A DNA stretch of 64,000 nucleotides from Isoetes taiwanensis (GCA_021234155.1 JAJEKV010000093.1:866001-930000); one strand, 5' to 3'. Positions 48,461 through 60,207 are shown, counted from the stretch's first letter. Made by a program: numbers and translations. The notes: generated by a model from the sequence alone, not told the origin.

Positions 48461-48962
48461 TTACGATCCGTGCGCAATGCAATGCAATGCTAGCTTTGCA
48501 ACATTTTTCTTCTCTGTAACCTGACAAAGAAAGTATGATGAGAACATGATTGAAATCTCAAATTGGAGCAAAAAAACAAATGCCACATGTACCTCTGATG
48601 TTTTCTTAGGCTGCTTTAGCTCCTCAAATTTAGGAGCATCATTTTTTAATTTCTTGCCCATCCATTTCTTCAGTTCAGATCGATTGAAGAGCAAAAGGGC
48701 TAGTTCTGCAAATAAAGTTAACAGAAGTAGGTAGTAGAGCACAGAAGAATGGCAGAAACGTAAATGCAAAATCCAGCAAGATTACTTGCCTTCACTTCCA
48801 TCGTCTAAAATTGTTGGACTTAGCTTGCTGGAAAAGACTTAACAAATTAGTAGTAGGCTAAACAAATCTATGCAGCTAAATAGAGCAATCTACTAGTATT
48901 AGCATTATAGTTTACCAGATTTGTACTGTCAACCCGTTCAGAGAGGAAACAAATTCAAGCAT
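48461..48962 (-). CDS. Small four-exon gene or 3' part of a larger gene, unrecognised
   Basis: Four minus-strand exons join with matching phases: 48916-48962 (MLEFVSSLNGLTVQI + 2 nt), 48790-48827 (KLSPTILDDGS), 48593-48705 (LALLLFNRSELKKWMGKKLK, NDAPKFEELKQPKKTSE) and 48461-48520 (VTEKKNVAKLALHCIAHGS, stop TAA). Introns start gtaaac, gcaagt and gtacat and end ttccag, ttgcag and gtcag. The second would be a GC-AG intron with an otherwise perfect donor. The product is 85 residues if the ATG at 48962 is the start. The frame is open upstream to an acceptor-like gtccag, so earlier exons are possible. The phase agreement argues strongly for a real gene; its function is unknown. Confidence 0.55.
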
Positions 48963-49320
48963 AAAAAATATTTTGATTGCTGGACAGACCCGAGTTGAGT
49001 AGTTCTGTCCTGTTTAAATGAATCGATCTATAACAGCCAGGTAAACATTTCCTACATGCCCGAAGTATGTAACTCAGCTCTATCTATATAGACCGACCTC
49101 TCATAGGCAGGCAAACTAGAATCCAATACCAGGATAGACGCACCTGGGGAAGCATCACACAGTGTTCCAATCCGCCAAGCACGTCCCGCTCGGCCCGGAC
49201 CTCGGCTCAAGCATGCACCCATCACCAAGAAATCATCAGAGCCCAATCGAAGAGGGAGGGAAATGACGGCAATACCATGCAGCCAGTAGATTGACAGATT
49301 TTAACAGTAAAAAACGAAAG
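48963..49320. other. Upstream region of the 48.5 kb gene
   Basis: GC-richer than the surroundings. The minus strand holds an open frame at 49052-49246 (MGACLSRGPGRAGRAWR within it), which could be a first exon or 5' UTR. No TATA box was assigned. Confidence 0.3.
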
Positions 49321-49505
49321 GGGAAGAGCTTAGTTTGGGAACCAAAGGGACACTGCCGGATTTGCATGCGCTTCAAGAAAGGGGGAAGAGCTTACGTTTG
49401 GGAACCCAAAGGGACATTGCCGGATTTGCATGCGCGTCAAGAAAGCGGGAAGAGCTAAGGTTTGGGGAACCCAAAGGGACATTGCCGGATTTGCATGCGC
49501 CGCCT
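49321..49505. repeat. Three tandem copies of a 62-65 bp unit
   Basis: Units start gggaagagct at 49321, 49382 and 49447 and each contains gggaacccaaagggacattg (or close) and ccggatttgcatgcgc. It lies just upstream of the probable promoter side of the 48.5 kb minus-strand gene. Confidence 0.8.
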
Positions 49506-50013
49506 TACCGTATAGTTGGAGCAAGATGAAGCGTCATTGCCATAGCTGGGCACAGGGCAACGCGGGAAACGAAGAAACACAAACTGGCCCATTAAGGCCA
49601 ACCAATAGGATGAGAAAGCCTGGATCACAATCTAGGCCGTTAATCTCAACTCACCTCGGCCGTTAGATGGGGATGCAGGTTAAATAGAAAACGAAAATTC
49701 TAAAAATGCCTCTTACTTCTTTATAATTTTAAAAGTGACCCTCCATTTTTTTTTTTATTTGTTGAAATGCCTCTAGCCTACTTCTTATACTAGGAGGATT
49801 AATCACTGTGATTAACAAGAAGCCCAACAAGGGTGACCGTGAATTTTTTCGTTTTGTCATAGCGGACCTCCTTGAAGCTCAAGCCTCGCGTTTTTAGCAT
49901 TGAACATGCTTGCTTGTTTTACATAAGTGATTTTGATGTCGGTTATCATTTTTGCCAACAAAATTTGCGTTTAATCTTGCCACATTGCGGGCCTTATCAT
50001 TTTGAGACCCTTG
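49506..50013. other. Intergenic DNA, no gene seen
   Basis: Contains a T-run near 49748-49757 and short AT-rich sequence; nothing else recognised. Confidence 0.35.
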
Positions 50014-50235
50014 ACAACATGGCAAGCTGGGTGGAGATTCCGCCCTCCGGAATGGAAAGCGGCACAGCAATTCCACTCAAGCGGTCACATGCAGGTAAGA
50101 ACCAAGCAAAACTCCCAGTTGCCATGTTGTGGCGGCCTGGAAGTGGGTCGCGGATTCCAGATTGTGGCGGCCTGGCAGTGGGTCGCGGATTCCAGACCCG
50201 CTCCTGGCTCCCGCCGGTCGCGGGTCCCCTGGAAT
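50014..50235 (+). mobile_element. Small inverted-repeat element with GC-rich companion hairpin
   Basis: 50014-50130 is bounded by acaacatggcaa and ttgccatgttgt. The adjoining 50131-50235 holds gcggcctgg...gtgggtcgcggattccag twice, then cccgccggtcgcgggtcccc, tggaatc. The same two parts in the opposite orientation form the insert at 62978-63245. Confidence 0.7.
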
Positions 50236-51440
50236 CTTGTAGAAGAAAAATAGTAGAGTGGGAGTGAGAGAAAGGGCATGAAACTAATGGGGTTTCTTGA
50301 AATATAGTTTTTCTTATGATTGAATGCTATTGATTTGATGTTCTTTCTTGTAGGCCATCGATTCATGCTATAGATCTAAGATTGGAGAGCATAGTCGATT
50401 GTCTTGGAACTTCTGTTGTGTAGAATCGAAGATTTTTCATCAGTCTTATGCAGGTCTAAGGTCTCTTAAGCTAATTGCCAATTCCTTGTGATGTAGAGTT
50501 TGTGCTTTCTTAATTGTTACAACAATGTTATTTCTTCTTTTAAAAATTCAATAGTTGAAAAATATGTATCTATGCTTCTTATAATATGAAATGAAGTAAA
50601 AAAGTATATCAAAAGAGAAGAAAGTTCAAATAAAGAAGGTGGCTATCTAGGTGGAAAATTGAAGAAAAGAAAGGCAGATAGAATTGACGAAGATGATAAG
50701 CCGGATCTCAGATTCAAAAGCAATGTACAAAAAATGAGGAAATTGGAGTTGACATAGTGAAGTCGAATGAAATTTAAATTCCGAAAGAAAGGAGTACCTC
50801 AATTTAGTTTTGTATACGGTCAAATCTAAAGGCTTGCCCCTGAATACCCTAGACATCTATTAAGAAGCCAATGAAGGTTTGTCACATTGCAAGTTTCTTG
50901 GTACACAAATTTTAATTTGGACTATTTAGCGAAAATTGTTTGCATCGTTGATTTGTGCAATAACATGACTTAAGATATTAAAATCGAAAGGAAAAACCCT
51001 CAATCTTACAAAAACCATGATAAACAAAAACCAAAGGGTTTCCATTCGAGAAGCAAATTTAAACAAGATGGAGCTTCGACCATGATCTTCAATGGAAGAT
51101 GAACCATATGTTACTGCATGGCATGTTACTATATTCCAAAATGGAAAGCGGGAAGATAATTTCGTGGCAACTTAGAAAAAAACATCGAATCAACTTAGGC
51201 AAAAACATAGACTTACAACTACAACGAAGCTCTCTGATGATTTTTAGTGCTCCAACTAGTGCACATTGGCAATGGAGAAGCCGAATGCCCTTGTAGGAGT
51301 TCCAAAAATAGTATTGTAGCTCCAAAATCGCTTTGCCAAATTCCATGTTGTGTGGAGAGGGGGTATTCTAGTGTTAAGATTGGTTTCTACGTATCGGAAA
51401 AACCAAAGCAAGAGATACCCTTATCTCAATTGCTCAAAAC
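50236..51440. other. AT-rich intergenic DNA, no gene seen
   Basis: No supported feature. Confidence 0.35.
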
Positions 51441-51655
51441 GTTGGAGCCCACGTGGCATGTTTGAGACACCTTGGCATGTTGGAGCCTAGATGGCATGTT
51501 GGAGCCTAGGTGGCATGTTGGAGCCCACGTGGCATGTTTGAGCCACCTTGGCATGTTGGAGCCTAGGTGGCATGTTGAAGCCCATGTGGCATGTTTGAGC
51601 CACCTTGTCATGTTGGAGCCTAGGTGGCATGTTTGAGCCACCTTGCCATGTCGTC
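51441..51655. repeat. 19-bp minisatellite, left array
   Basis: About 11 units built on ggcatgttggagcctaggt, with variants ending cccacgt and caccttg and a ggcatgtttgag form. It is the same family as 56735-57775 and directly abuts the 0.8 kb repeat cluster. Confidence 0.9.
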
Positions 51656-51663
51656 CGAAAAAG

Positions 51664-52985
51664 CGAAATTACCCTAGGGACCAAGTTACACGGTCATTTT
51701 TTGCAGCAAAAGAAACACGAACCCTCTACATGGCAGTATTCTGCACCCTCTGCTAAGGCCAATTCACTATGAATGTGTTGGACATGAGCTACTTTGGCGC
51801 TTCCGGGAGCAAGGGTTGTCTTCTGCCCACGAAACTTGGTCTCCAGGGTAATGTCGATGTTTCGAGTCCGTTGGCAGAGTCAGATCACAGTTCTGGGGTG
51901 GGAGAGTTGCCCGTCCGTGGCCAAGGACCCTCCAGAGAGGACCTTTGGGACGAACTTCTTCTGGAAGGTTTTAGGGCTCCGTCTTCTGGCATCAATGCCC
52001 TCCCACTACCTCATGACATTGTGCAAGATCCTGGTCCAATCTGGCTAGGGTATGGCCTCCAAAACGTAAACCCTGTGCGTTGCTAGGTTATTGTAGGGTT
52101 TACGTTATGGAGAGCGAGTTTTATTCAGTTGCACTTGAGACATGGTCGAGAAGCTGCAGTTGAAAACAAGAAGCAACAGAAACTGACGAAATGGGGTTTG
52201 GATTTACCGAGGCATGCTTTCCTACCAGTGCTCCTCCGGGAGGGCAAATGCAAATGCCTCCCTTCCCGGAACCCGGTTTCCCTATCCGACCGTTGAATTC
52301 TCCATTCAAGTAACTTGCTTCGAGCAGGCTCAAGAAAATTCAAGATCTGTCCGGGAGAACATATCCCTCCGCAAAGTGTCCTGTAGTCGACCGTGTAGAA
52401 ACCCAAGTGTTTTGTCATTCGGGCAGTACAAAGGCTCCGGAATGGAGATTTGACTTAAGCCATGTTGTCCAAACAAATGAAATTACCCTAGAGACCAAGT
52501 TACGGTCATTTTTGCAGCAAAACAGCATTACCGAACCCTCTACATGGCGGTGATTCGCACCTCCTCAGCTAAGGCCAATTCACTAGGAACGTGTTGGACA
52601 TGAGCTATTTTTTCCGCCTCGGGAGCGGGGGTGGTTTTCTGCCCACAAAACTTGGTCCTTATGGTAATGTCGATGTTTTGAGTCCGCTGGCGGTCGGATC
52701 ATAGTTCGGGTGGAGAGTTGCCCGTCCGGTGGCGAGGGACCCTCCAGAGAGGACCTTTGGGTCGAACTTCTTTTGGAAGGTTTTAGGCTGGCGTCAACGC
52801 CCTCCCACTACCTCATGACATTGTGCAAGATCCTGGTCCAATCTGGCTAGGGTATGGCCTCCAACACGCAAACCACATGCGTTGCCAGGTTATTGTAGGG
52901 TTTACGTTATAGAGGTCGAGTTTTATTCAGTTGCACTTGAGACATGGTCGAGAAGCTGCGGTTGAAAACAAGAAGCAATAGAAAC
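51664..52985. repeat. Tandem repeat block 1 (815-bp spacing)
   Basis: 51664-52185 and 52479-52985 are about 510-530 bp diverged copies: both contain gaccctccagagaggacctt, cctcatgacattgtgcaaga, tcctggtccaatctggctag and tgcacttgagacatggtcga. Copy-specific 1-10 base indels remove any common open frame, so it is not treated as coding. Confidence 0.85.
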
Positions 52986-52986
52986 C

Positions 52987-53690
52987 GTGTGAGTCTCCGT
53001 CTTGACGCTCGAGATGTAAACCCTAGCAAACCCTAGGGTTTGATAGGGTTTACATCTGGATGTCAGATGACCCGAGGGCCCGGGATCGGCGTGGAATACC
53101 CGTCTTTGGATTACCCTCATGGCATTTGGGAGGCAGGGCCAAATTTCGGTCGGCATACCTTTTCGGAGACTCCCCTTCACAAGCCCCTTTCGGTGAAGGG
53201 GAGTGCGGGAAAGCATCTTTGCTAGGGGGATTCGACCCCATCTCCCGCATGGTCCCCGAGCATACCACGAAAGAACTCCATGCAAAGTTTCGGATGTGTG
53301 AGTCTCCGTCTTGATGCTTGAGATGTAAACCCTAGCAAACCCTAGGGTTTGATAGGGTTTACATTCAGATGCTCAGATGACCCGAGAGGGCCCGTGATCC
53401 GGCGTGGAATACCCGTCTTTGGATTACCCTCATGGCACCGGGAGACGAGCCAAATTTCGGTCGCGAAGATACCTTTCGGAGACTCCCCTTCACAAGCCCC
53501 TTTCCAGTGAAGGGGAGTCTGGAAAAGCATGCTGCGCAGGGGGATTTGACCCCATCTCCGGGCATGGTCCCCGAGCATACACGAGAAACTCCATGCAAAG
53601 TTTCGGATGTGTTAGTCTCCGTCTTGATGCTCGAGATGTAAACCCTACCAAACCCTAGGGTTTGGTAGGATTTACATTCTGGGGATGCTC
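52987..53690. repeat. Tandem repeat block 2 (about 310-bp unit)
   Basis: Units begin at 52987, 53296 and 53609 (the last partial). Each has aaaccctag..aaaccctagg next to gtttgatagggtttacat, a small inverted pair of telomere-box-like AAACCCTA words, followed by tggattaccctcatgg and ggagactccccttcacaag. Confidence 0.85.
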
Positions 53691-53707
53691 CTCTGATCAA
53701 GAGGGCC

Positions 53708-56512
53708 GTGGAACTTGTCCCCTAGGGTAAATTCGACGTTCCGATGACATGGAGAGGTCGGATCGCCAACCGGGGCCTCCTCCATGCCCCAAAATAAAAA
53801 CGTGGTCTAAACCCCCCGCCGGGCCAATCTGGCCATCCCAATCAAAAATTGAGGGTCTAAAGCTCACCCGGAAATACCGGGATTTTCCTTTACGCCGGGG
53901 CCACTTGGCAAGCCAGCTGGCTGAAAACCATGATTTTTCCCCGCCCCATGCATTAATCATGAATTTCCGGATCATAAACACAAAGAAAAGCACGATAAAA
54001 AATCGGGTCTCAAAAAGGTGAAATCTTGGCGGGATGTGCAAAGCATGACGCCTTACTGCAAGAGAAAATGCACCGGCAATAGAAGCACAAGCGGAGGCAT
54101 GAGGCGAGCTTCCGAGCCAACCCCTTCCCGGAGGCCACCGGCCTCGGTAACGTCCTCTTTGGCGTTGGAGCTTTGCTTTGCTCCTCGGGTCACATGTATA
54201 CCACCTAGCAGTCCTAGTGCTTGCTATTCTCACTTCGATCTTCTACCGTGGCCTCGGGGTGACCCCAAGTATCTTGTTCTCGCAGGCTAGTCCAAGTGGG
54301 GGCTGAGGGCGGGCTGGACCCCACTTTCTAACTGAGGCGGCTCGCCAATGGACCGGAACATCCCCATTACCTAGGGAGACCAAGTTTCGGTGGGCGTAAG
54401 ACCACCCCTCTCCAAGAAACGCCAAAGTAGGTCGCTTACTACACACTTGTAGTCAATTGGCATGGAGGTGGATGCCGAATACCTCCTTGGGAAAAACGGT
54501 AGTGGAACTTGTCCTCTAGGGTAATTTCGGGCGTTCCAGACGATGTGGAGAGGTCGGATCGCCAATCCGGGCCTCCTCCATGCCCCAAAATCGAAAAACG
54601 TGGTCTAAACCACCGCGGGTGGCCAGCGGTGGCCATCCCAATCAAAAATCGAGGGTCTAAAGCTCGCCGAAAAATACCGGGGATTTTCCTCAGATGCTCG
54701 CGGCCACTTGGCAAGCCAGCTGGCGGAAAATCAGGATTTTTCCCCCCATGCATTAATTATGAATTTCTGGAGCATAAACACAAAAAAAAAAAACGATAAA
54801 AATCCGGGTCTCCGAAAAGGTGAAATCTTGGCGTGATATGCAACATGACTGCACACGCAAAAGAAAATGCACCGACAATAGAAGCACAAGCAGAGGCATG
54901 AGACGAAGCTTCGAGCCAACCCCTTTCGAGGCCACCGGGTCGGTAACGCCATACCGGTGGAGCTAGCTTTTCTTCTCCGTGGTCACATGTATACCACCTA
55001 GCAGTCCTAGTGCTCCTATTGTCACTTCAATCTTCTACCGTGGCCTCGTGGTGAACCCCAAGTATCTTGTTCTTGCAGCTAATCCAAGCCGGGGTCGAGG
55101 GGGGCCGGACCCCCCCCACTCGGGAATCAACTGCTCGCCAATGGACCCGAACATCCCCATTACCTAGGGGACCAAGTTTAGGTAGGGCGAAGACCACCCC
55201 TCTCCAAGAAACGCCAAAGTAGGTCGCTTACTACACACTTGTAGTCAATTGGCATGGAGGTGGATCTTTGAATACCTCCTAGTGAGGGGTAAGTGATTGA
55301 TCCCCCGGGAAAACTTCGGCCGTGGAACTTGTCCCCTAGGGTAATTTCGCCGCTCGGACGACGCTGGGCAGGTCGGATCGCCAATCCGGGCCTCCTCCAT
55401 GCCCCAAAATCAAAAACGTGGTCTAAACCCCCCGCAAGGCCAACGGTGGCCATCCCAATCAAAAATCGAGGGTCTAAAACTCATCCAGAAATACCGGGAT
55501 TTTCCTATACTCTTGGGGACACTTGACAAGCCAGCTGGCTGAAAACCAGGATTTTTCCCTGCCCCATGCATTAATTATGAATTTCCGGAGCATAAACACA
55601 AAGAAAAGCACAGATAAAAATTCGGGTCTCGAAAAAAGGTGAAATCTTGGCAGGATGTGCAGCATGACGCCGCACACGCAAGAGAAAAATGCACCGCAAT
55701 AGAAGCCTGGCGCAGGCATGAGACGAAGCTTCCGAGCCAACCCCTTCCCGAGACCACCGCCGGTAACGCCCTACTAGGTAGTGGAGCTAGCTTTGCTTCT
55801 CCGTGGTCACATGTATACCACCTAGCAGTCCTAGTGCTGCTATTCTCACTTCAATCTTCTACCAGGGCCTCAGGGTGAACCCCAAGTATCTTGTTCTCGA
55901 GGCTAGTCCAAGCCGGGGCCGAGGGGCCGGGCTGGACCCCCACTCGGAATCGAACCGGCTCCGCCAATGGACCCGAACATCCCCATTACCTAGGGGACCA
56001 AGTTTCGTGGGGCGACCCACCCTCTCCAAGAAACGCCAAAGTAGGTCGCTTTACTACACACTTGTAGTCAATTGGCATGGAGGTGGATCTTTGAATACCT
56101 CCTAGTGAGGGGTAAGTGATTGATCCCCTGGGAAAACTCGCCATGGAACTTGTCCCCTAGGGTAATTTCGCCGTTCGACGACGGCCATGGCGGTCGGATC
56201 GCCAATCCGGGGCCTCCTCCATGCCCCAAAATCGAAAATGTGGTCTAAACCTTGTCGGGGCCAACTATCCCAATAAAAATCGAGGGTCTAAAACTCATCC
56301 GGAAATACCGGGATTTTCCTATACTCGGGGGCCACTTGGCAAGCCAGCTGGCTGAAAACCAGGATTTTTCCCTGCCCCATGCATTAATTATGAATTTCCG
56401 GAGCATAAACACAAAGAAAAGCACAGATAAAAATCCGGGTCTCGAAAAAAGGTGAAATCTTGGCAGGATGTGCAGCATGACGCTGCATACGCAAGAGAAA
56501 ATGCACCAGCAT
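53708..56512. repeat. Tandem repeat block 3 (0.79-0.82 kb unit, 3.4 copies)
   Basis: Units start at tggaacttgtcccctaggg: 53708, 54502, 55322 and 56143 (partial). Shared words include ggtcggatcgccaa, gcctcctccatgccccaaaa, ccatgcattaat and cgccaaagtaggtcgctta. The last unit switches at about 56512 into a piece of block 2 (cctttcggagactccccttc), then the minisatellite. Open frames here are not conserved between units. Confidence 0.85.
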
Positions 56513-56734
56513 ATATACCTTTCGGAGACTCCCCTTCACAAGAAAGGGGCCGCCGTCGAGGTGCCTGCCCGGTGTTTGCAGCACATCCAAGGTCCATGTC
56601 ACCATCATCTAGCCATGTCACCTAAAATTTGCCAACATCACCCAATGAAAAGACCAAAGATGGACATCTTTGGTTTTTTGGCCTAGTCAAAACTTGACCT
56701 TGCTTACTTGGCATGCCATGTCACCACTTGGGGT

Positions 56735-57775
56735 GCCTAGGTGGCATGCTTGAGACTTGGTGGCATGCCTGAGCCACCTTGGCATGTTGGAGCCTGCATG
56801 GCATGTTGGAGCCACCTTGGCATGTTGGAGCCCACGTGGCATTATGGAGTCCACGTGGCATGTTTGAGCCACCTTGGCATGTTGGAGCCTAGGTGGCATG
56901 TTTGAGCCCACCTTGGCATGTTTGAGCCACCTGGCATGTTTGAGCCTGGGTGGCATGTTGGAGCCTAGATGGCATGTTTGAGCCACCTAGGAATGTTGGA
57001 GCCTAGGTGGCATGTTGGAGCCCACGTGGCATATTTGAGCCACCTTGGCAAGTTGGAGCATAGGTGGCATGTTAGAGCCCGCGTGGCATGTTTGAGCATG
57101 TTGGAGCCTAGGTGGCATGTTGGAGCCACCTTGGCACGTGGCATGTTGGAGCCCACGTGGCATGTTTGAGCCTAGGTGGCATGTTTGAGCCAACTTGGCA
57201 TATTTAAGCCTAGGTGGCATGTTGTGAGCCACCTTGGCATGTTGGAGCCTAGGTGGCATGGTGGAGCCCACGTGGCATGTTTGAGCCACCTTGGCATGTT
57301 TGAGCCTAGGTGGCATGTTGGAGCCTAGGTGGCATGTTTGAGCCCACCTTGGCATGTTTGAGCCACCTGGCATGTTTGAGCCTAGGTGGCATGTTGGGAG
57401 CCTAGGTGGCATGTTTGAGCCACCTTGGCATGTTTGAGCCTAGGTGGCATGTTGGAGCCACCTTGGCATGTTGGAGCCTAAGTGAGCCTGCATGGCATGT
57501 TTGAGCCTATGTGGCATGTTTGAGCCACCTAGGAATGTTGGAGCCTAGGTGGCATGTTGGAGCCCACGTGGCATATTTGAGCCACCTTGGCAAGTTGGAG
57601 CATAGGTGGCATGTTGGTTGGAGCCTGCGTGGCATGTTTGAGCACGTTGGAGCCTAGGTGGCATGTTTGAGCCATTTTGTCATGTTGGAGCCTAGGTGGC
57701 ATGTTGGAGCCACCTTGGCATGTTTGAGCCTAGGTGGCATGTTAGAGCCACCTTGGCATGTTGGTGCCCACGTTA
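56735..57775. repeat. 19-bp minisatellite, right array, with higher-order structure
   Basis: About 54 units of ggcatgttggagcctaggt and its cccacgt/caccttg variants. A multi-unit block with rare variants (ctaggaatgttggagc, ggcaagttggagcatagg) at about 56983-57118 recurs at 57525-57660, a higher-order period of about 542 bp. Reads as repeating peptides on both strands, which is a by-product of the unit. Confidence 0.9.
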
Positions 57776-57849
57776 TGCAAAAATAGGTGTTAAGTAATTG
57801 AAGTAGTTGAAGTAACTTGTGTTACATGGAATACTAGTATAAGAACATG

Positions 57850-58375
57850 TGATCGATGCCACGTGCATCACATGTAGCAAATCAAGTACTTGGCCCTACC
57901 ACTATAAAGACCCGTGATATGGAAGGATAGGACATGTAGAGAATCAAGTACTCTTTCCTACTTCTATAAAGACATGTGAGAATAGAAGTATTACACATGT
58001 CGTAATTCATGTATTCTTTCCTACAATGCCTTAGCAAATAAAGTACTACTCATGCCCTACTACTATAAAGACATGTGACATGGAAGCATATGACATGTAG
58101 AGAATCAAGTATTCTTTTCCGACTTCTATAAAGACATGTGACAATAGAAGTATTACACATGTCGTAATTCATGTATTCTTTCCTACAATGCCTTAGCAAA
58201 TAAAGTACTCTGTCCTACTACTATAAAGACATGTGAATGGAAGTATAGGACATGTAGAGAATCAAATATTCTTTCCTACATCTATAAAAACATGTGACAA
58301 TAGAATTATTAGACATGTAGAAATTCAAGTACTCTTTCCTACAGTGGATTGTATTATAAAATGACATGTCACAAT
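57850..58375. repeat. Tandem repeat of about 160 bp built from roughly 53-bp subunits
   Basis: gacatgtagagaatcaa recurs at 57931, 58092 and 58249 (spacing 161 and 157). Between these are ctataaagacatgtga and cacatgtcgtaattcatgta subunits. AT-rich; function unknown. Confidence 0.8.
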
Positions 58376-58405
58376 AGAAGAAACTACAAAACAACAGTGG
58401 ATGTT

Positions 58406-59476
58406 TTAGTCCACTGAAAAAAGAACACCATTATCGAACAAAACCATACCTTCACAAATCCACATGTAGGATTCTTTGAAAACAGGACATGTAGACCTAC
58501 CAAAACTGATGTTTTCAACAGTGGACCAAAAACCGGGGTGAGTGTGTATCCACACCCTTTTGACATAAAATGCATCCCTTTTTATAGTAGAATAGGCCAT
58601 GTGGCCTTTCTGTCTTATATAAATGAAATCATCTTTGCAACGTGTTTTGTCAAAGAACCTATGATCTATTTTCATCTTAACTTTTTTTTTGAAGATCACT
58701 TTTTCCATTTTCTCAGCAGATACTTTGGCCATCTTCTCTTGTTCGGGTGTTATCCCTCCAAGCATTAACCAAGATGCCCTGCTGATAGGTGCCAACGCGC
58801 CAAAAATTTTTGTGCGCCAAATACCCTAGTTGCAAAATAGGGCATGGCCCTCGACAAGTCTTTCAGGAATTAAAGGAAAGAGGTGGCTATTATGCAGTAT
58901 AAAACTGAAATCTTTATCATCCTCACCTTTCCCGTTGTTACATTTACTGTTTAATGCAGCCTTATCTTGCTCGGATAAAAGTGAATCCCCAAAGGGGTCA
59001 TCATCTTCATCTGGGCTAGTCTTAGCAATTGCTTTTTGCATCAGAACATCACTTAGGCTTGACCTTTTTATTTTGTTGGCCTTTTCACGAGCTAACACAC
59101 CAGCAAAGAACTGGTTTTTAGCTGCATCTTCCTCCATGGTCCAATTGTATACTTTGTTTGGTAAACTCTGATATATTTCCTCAAGAAGCTTACTGATTTC
59201 ATCCTAGTCATCGCCTAGTTTATTCAGTCTTAGCACTAACTCTAGCCAGTCATTGAACCCCAAATGGGATACAGTAGAAAGTTCATCAGGCTTTCTAGTT
59301 GCTTCCTTCTCCAGTATCTGCATGTATACTTGGTGATTTGTTATGCAACACAATACTGTTTGCACTGCATAGCTTGGGCATGTAATACTGCTTGAACCAT
59401 ATCCAATTGGTCCCAGATCTCTATTCCACCGAGGTGGTACAAACTCAATGTTATCTGTTTCCACCTCCTCCTCATC
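58406..59476 (-). pseudogene. Long reading frame broken by two TAG codons, unrecognised
   Basis: From an acceptor (ctatttcag) at 59477 the minus strand runs in one frame for about 350 codons with only two stops, TAG at 59204-59206 and 58826-58828. Segments: DEEEVETDNIEFVPPRWNRD, LSTVSHLGFNDWLELVLRLN; then DEISKLLEEIYQSLPNKVYN, KNQFFAGVLAREKANKIKRS, SPDEDDDPFGDSLLSEQDKA; then GALAPISRASWLMLGGITPE, KMKIDHRFFDKTRCKDDFIY. The middle is acidic. There is no known domain. The lack of frameshifts over 1 kb is unusual here and suggests a recent pseudogene, or two short unseen introns spanning the stops. The last 50 codons overlap a repeat shared with 47.3 kb. Confidence 0.45.
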
Positions 59477-59999
59477 CTGAAATAGTATACCAATTAATTA
59501 GTATAATATATCTCACCAAAGTATGCTCATATTAATGCCCAAACAGGCTTGATGCAACCCTGGTATGGCCAGAAAAATGAAGTGTCTAAAAAAAACCTTG
59601 ACTTGACTAGCATGGACACTAAATCCTACTAGCCCATCAAACTACTTCCGTCAATCCATCCATAGTTTTATCATTCCCTACAACGACTGAGCTAATCAAA
59701 GACAGGGTGCATCAAACCATGGTTATTATATCCAATATTCAATATCAGATATGGTTTAAATATAAACAGAAAGATAGACCTTTAATTTAATAACCTGAAA
59801 TCTGCATGCATGCAAGTCCTTCCAACTAAACTGCACGTTTGCATGCCATTCACATTAGTATGACATCACACTGGCCAACGTATCATTGATGCACTTATTC
59901 CTTTTAATGGGTTCAGTATTTCATATAGATATGGTCTTAGAATTTCCATTCGTTCATCTAGGGTCTTTAACAGCTTCATATTCATTTTGCATGTTAACC
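59477..59999. other. Intron or intergenic DNA, no feature seen
   Basis: AT-rich; directly upstream of the acceptor of the interrupted frame, so at least part may be intron. Confidence 0.35.
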
Positions 60000-60041
60000 G
60001 TAAAAACCACCATAAAACTCTCGGGCCTAGGTTGTTAAGGC

Positions 60042-60148
60042 GGATAACACTCTAGAACTCAGGTATTATGCCCTACTATAACAAACTCGGGCCTCTGGCC
60101 CTCGTTTGTTATAATAGGGCATAACATCCTCGTTCCGGGGTGTTATCC
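60042..60148. repeat. Foldback hairpin element, copy B
   Basis: Same palindrome as 22723-22828 with four or five differences, mostly near the loop and outer arms. The inner 20-bp arms are unchanged. Confidence 0.75.
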
Positions 60149-60207
60149 CTCTCAACTTCATTTAAAGCCTAAGGATGTACCATTTTGATAGAGGGTGAAC
60201 AACAAAG

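Noticed and set aside
49872-50267. 131-codon plus-strand frame
   Set aside because: Its second half is the inverted-repeat element and companion hairpin; no domain in the first half.
53020-53060. Interstitial telomere sequence
   Set aside because: Only two AAACCCT-type words per side, embedded in the 310-bp tandem unit.
53697-54233. 178-codon minus-strand frame in the 0.8 kb repeats
   Set aside because: Not open in the other tandem copies, so not under selection as a protein.
56987-57412. 141-codon open frame encoding a repeating peptide
   Set aside because: It is a translation of the 19-bp minisatellite; equivalent frames exist on the other strand and in the left array.
57850-58375. Possible CRISPR-like array
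   Set aside because: Repeats are long, degenerate and contiguous without unique spacers, and the genome is eukaryotic.
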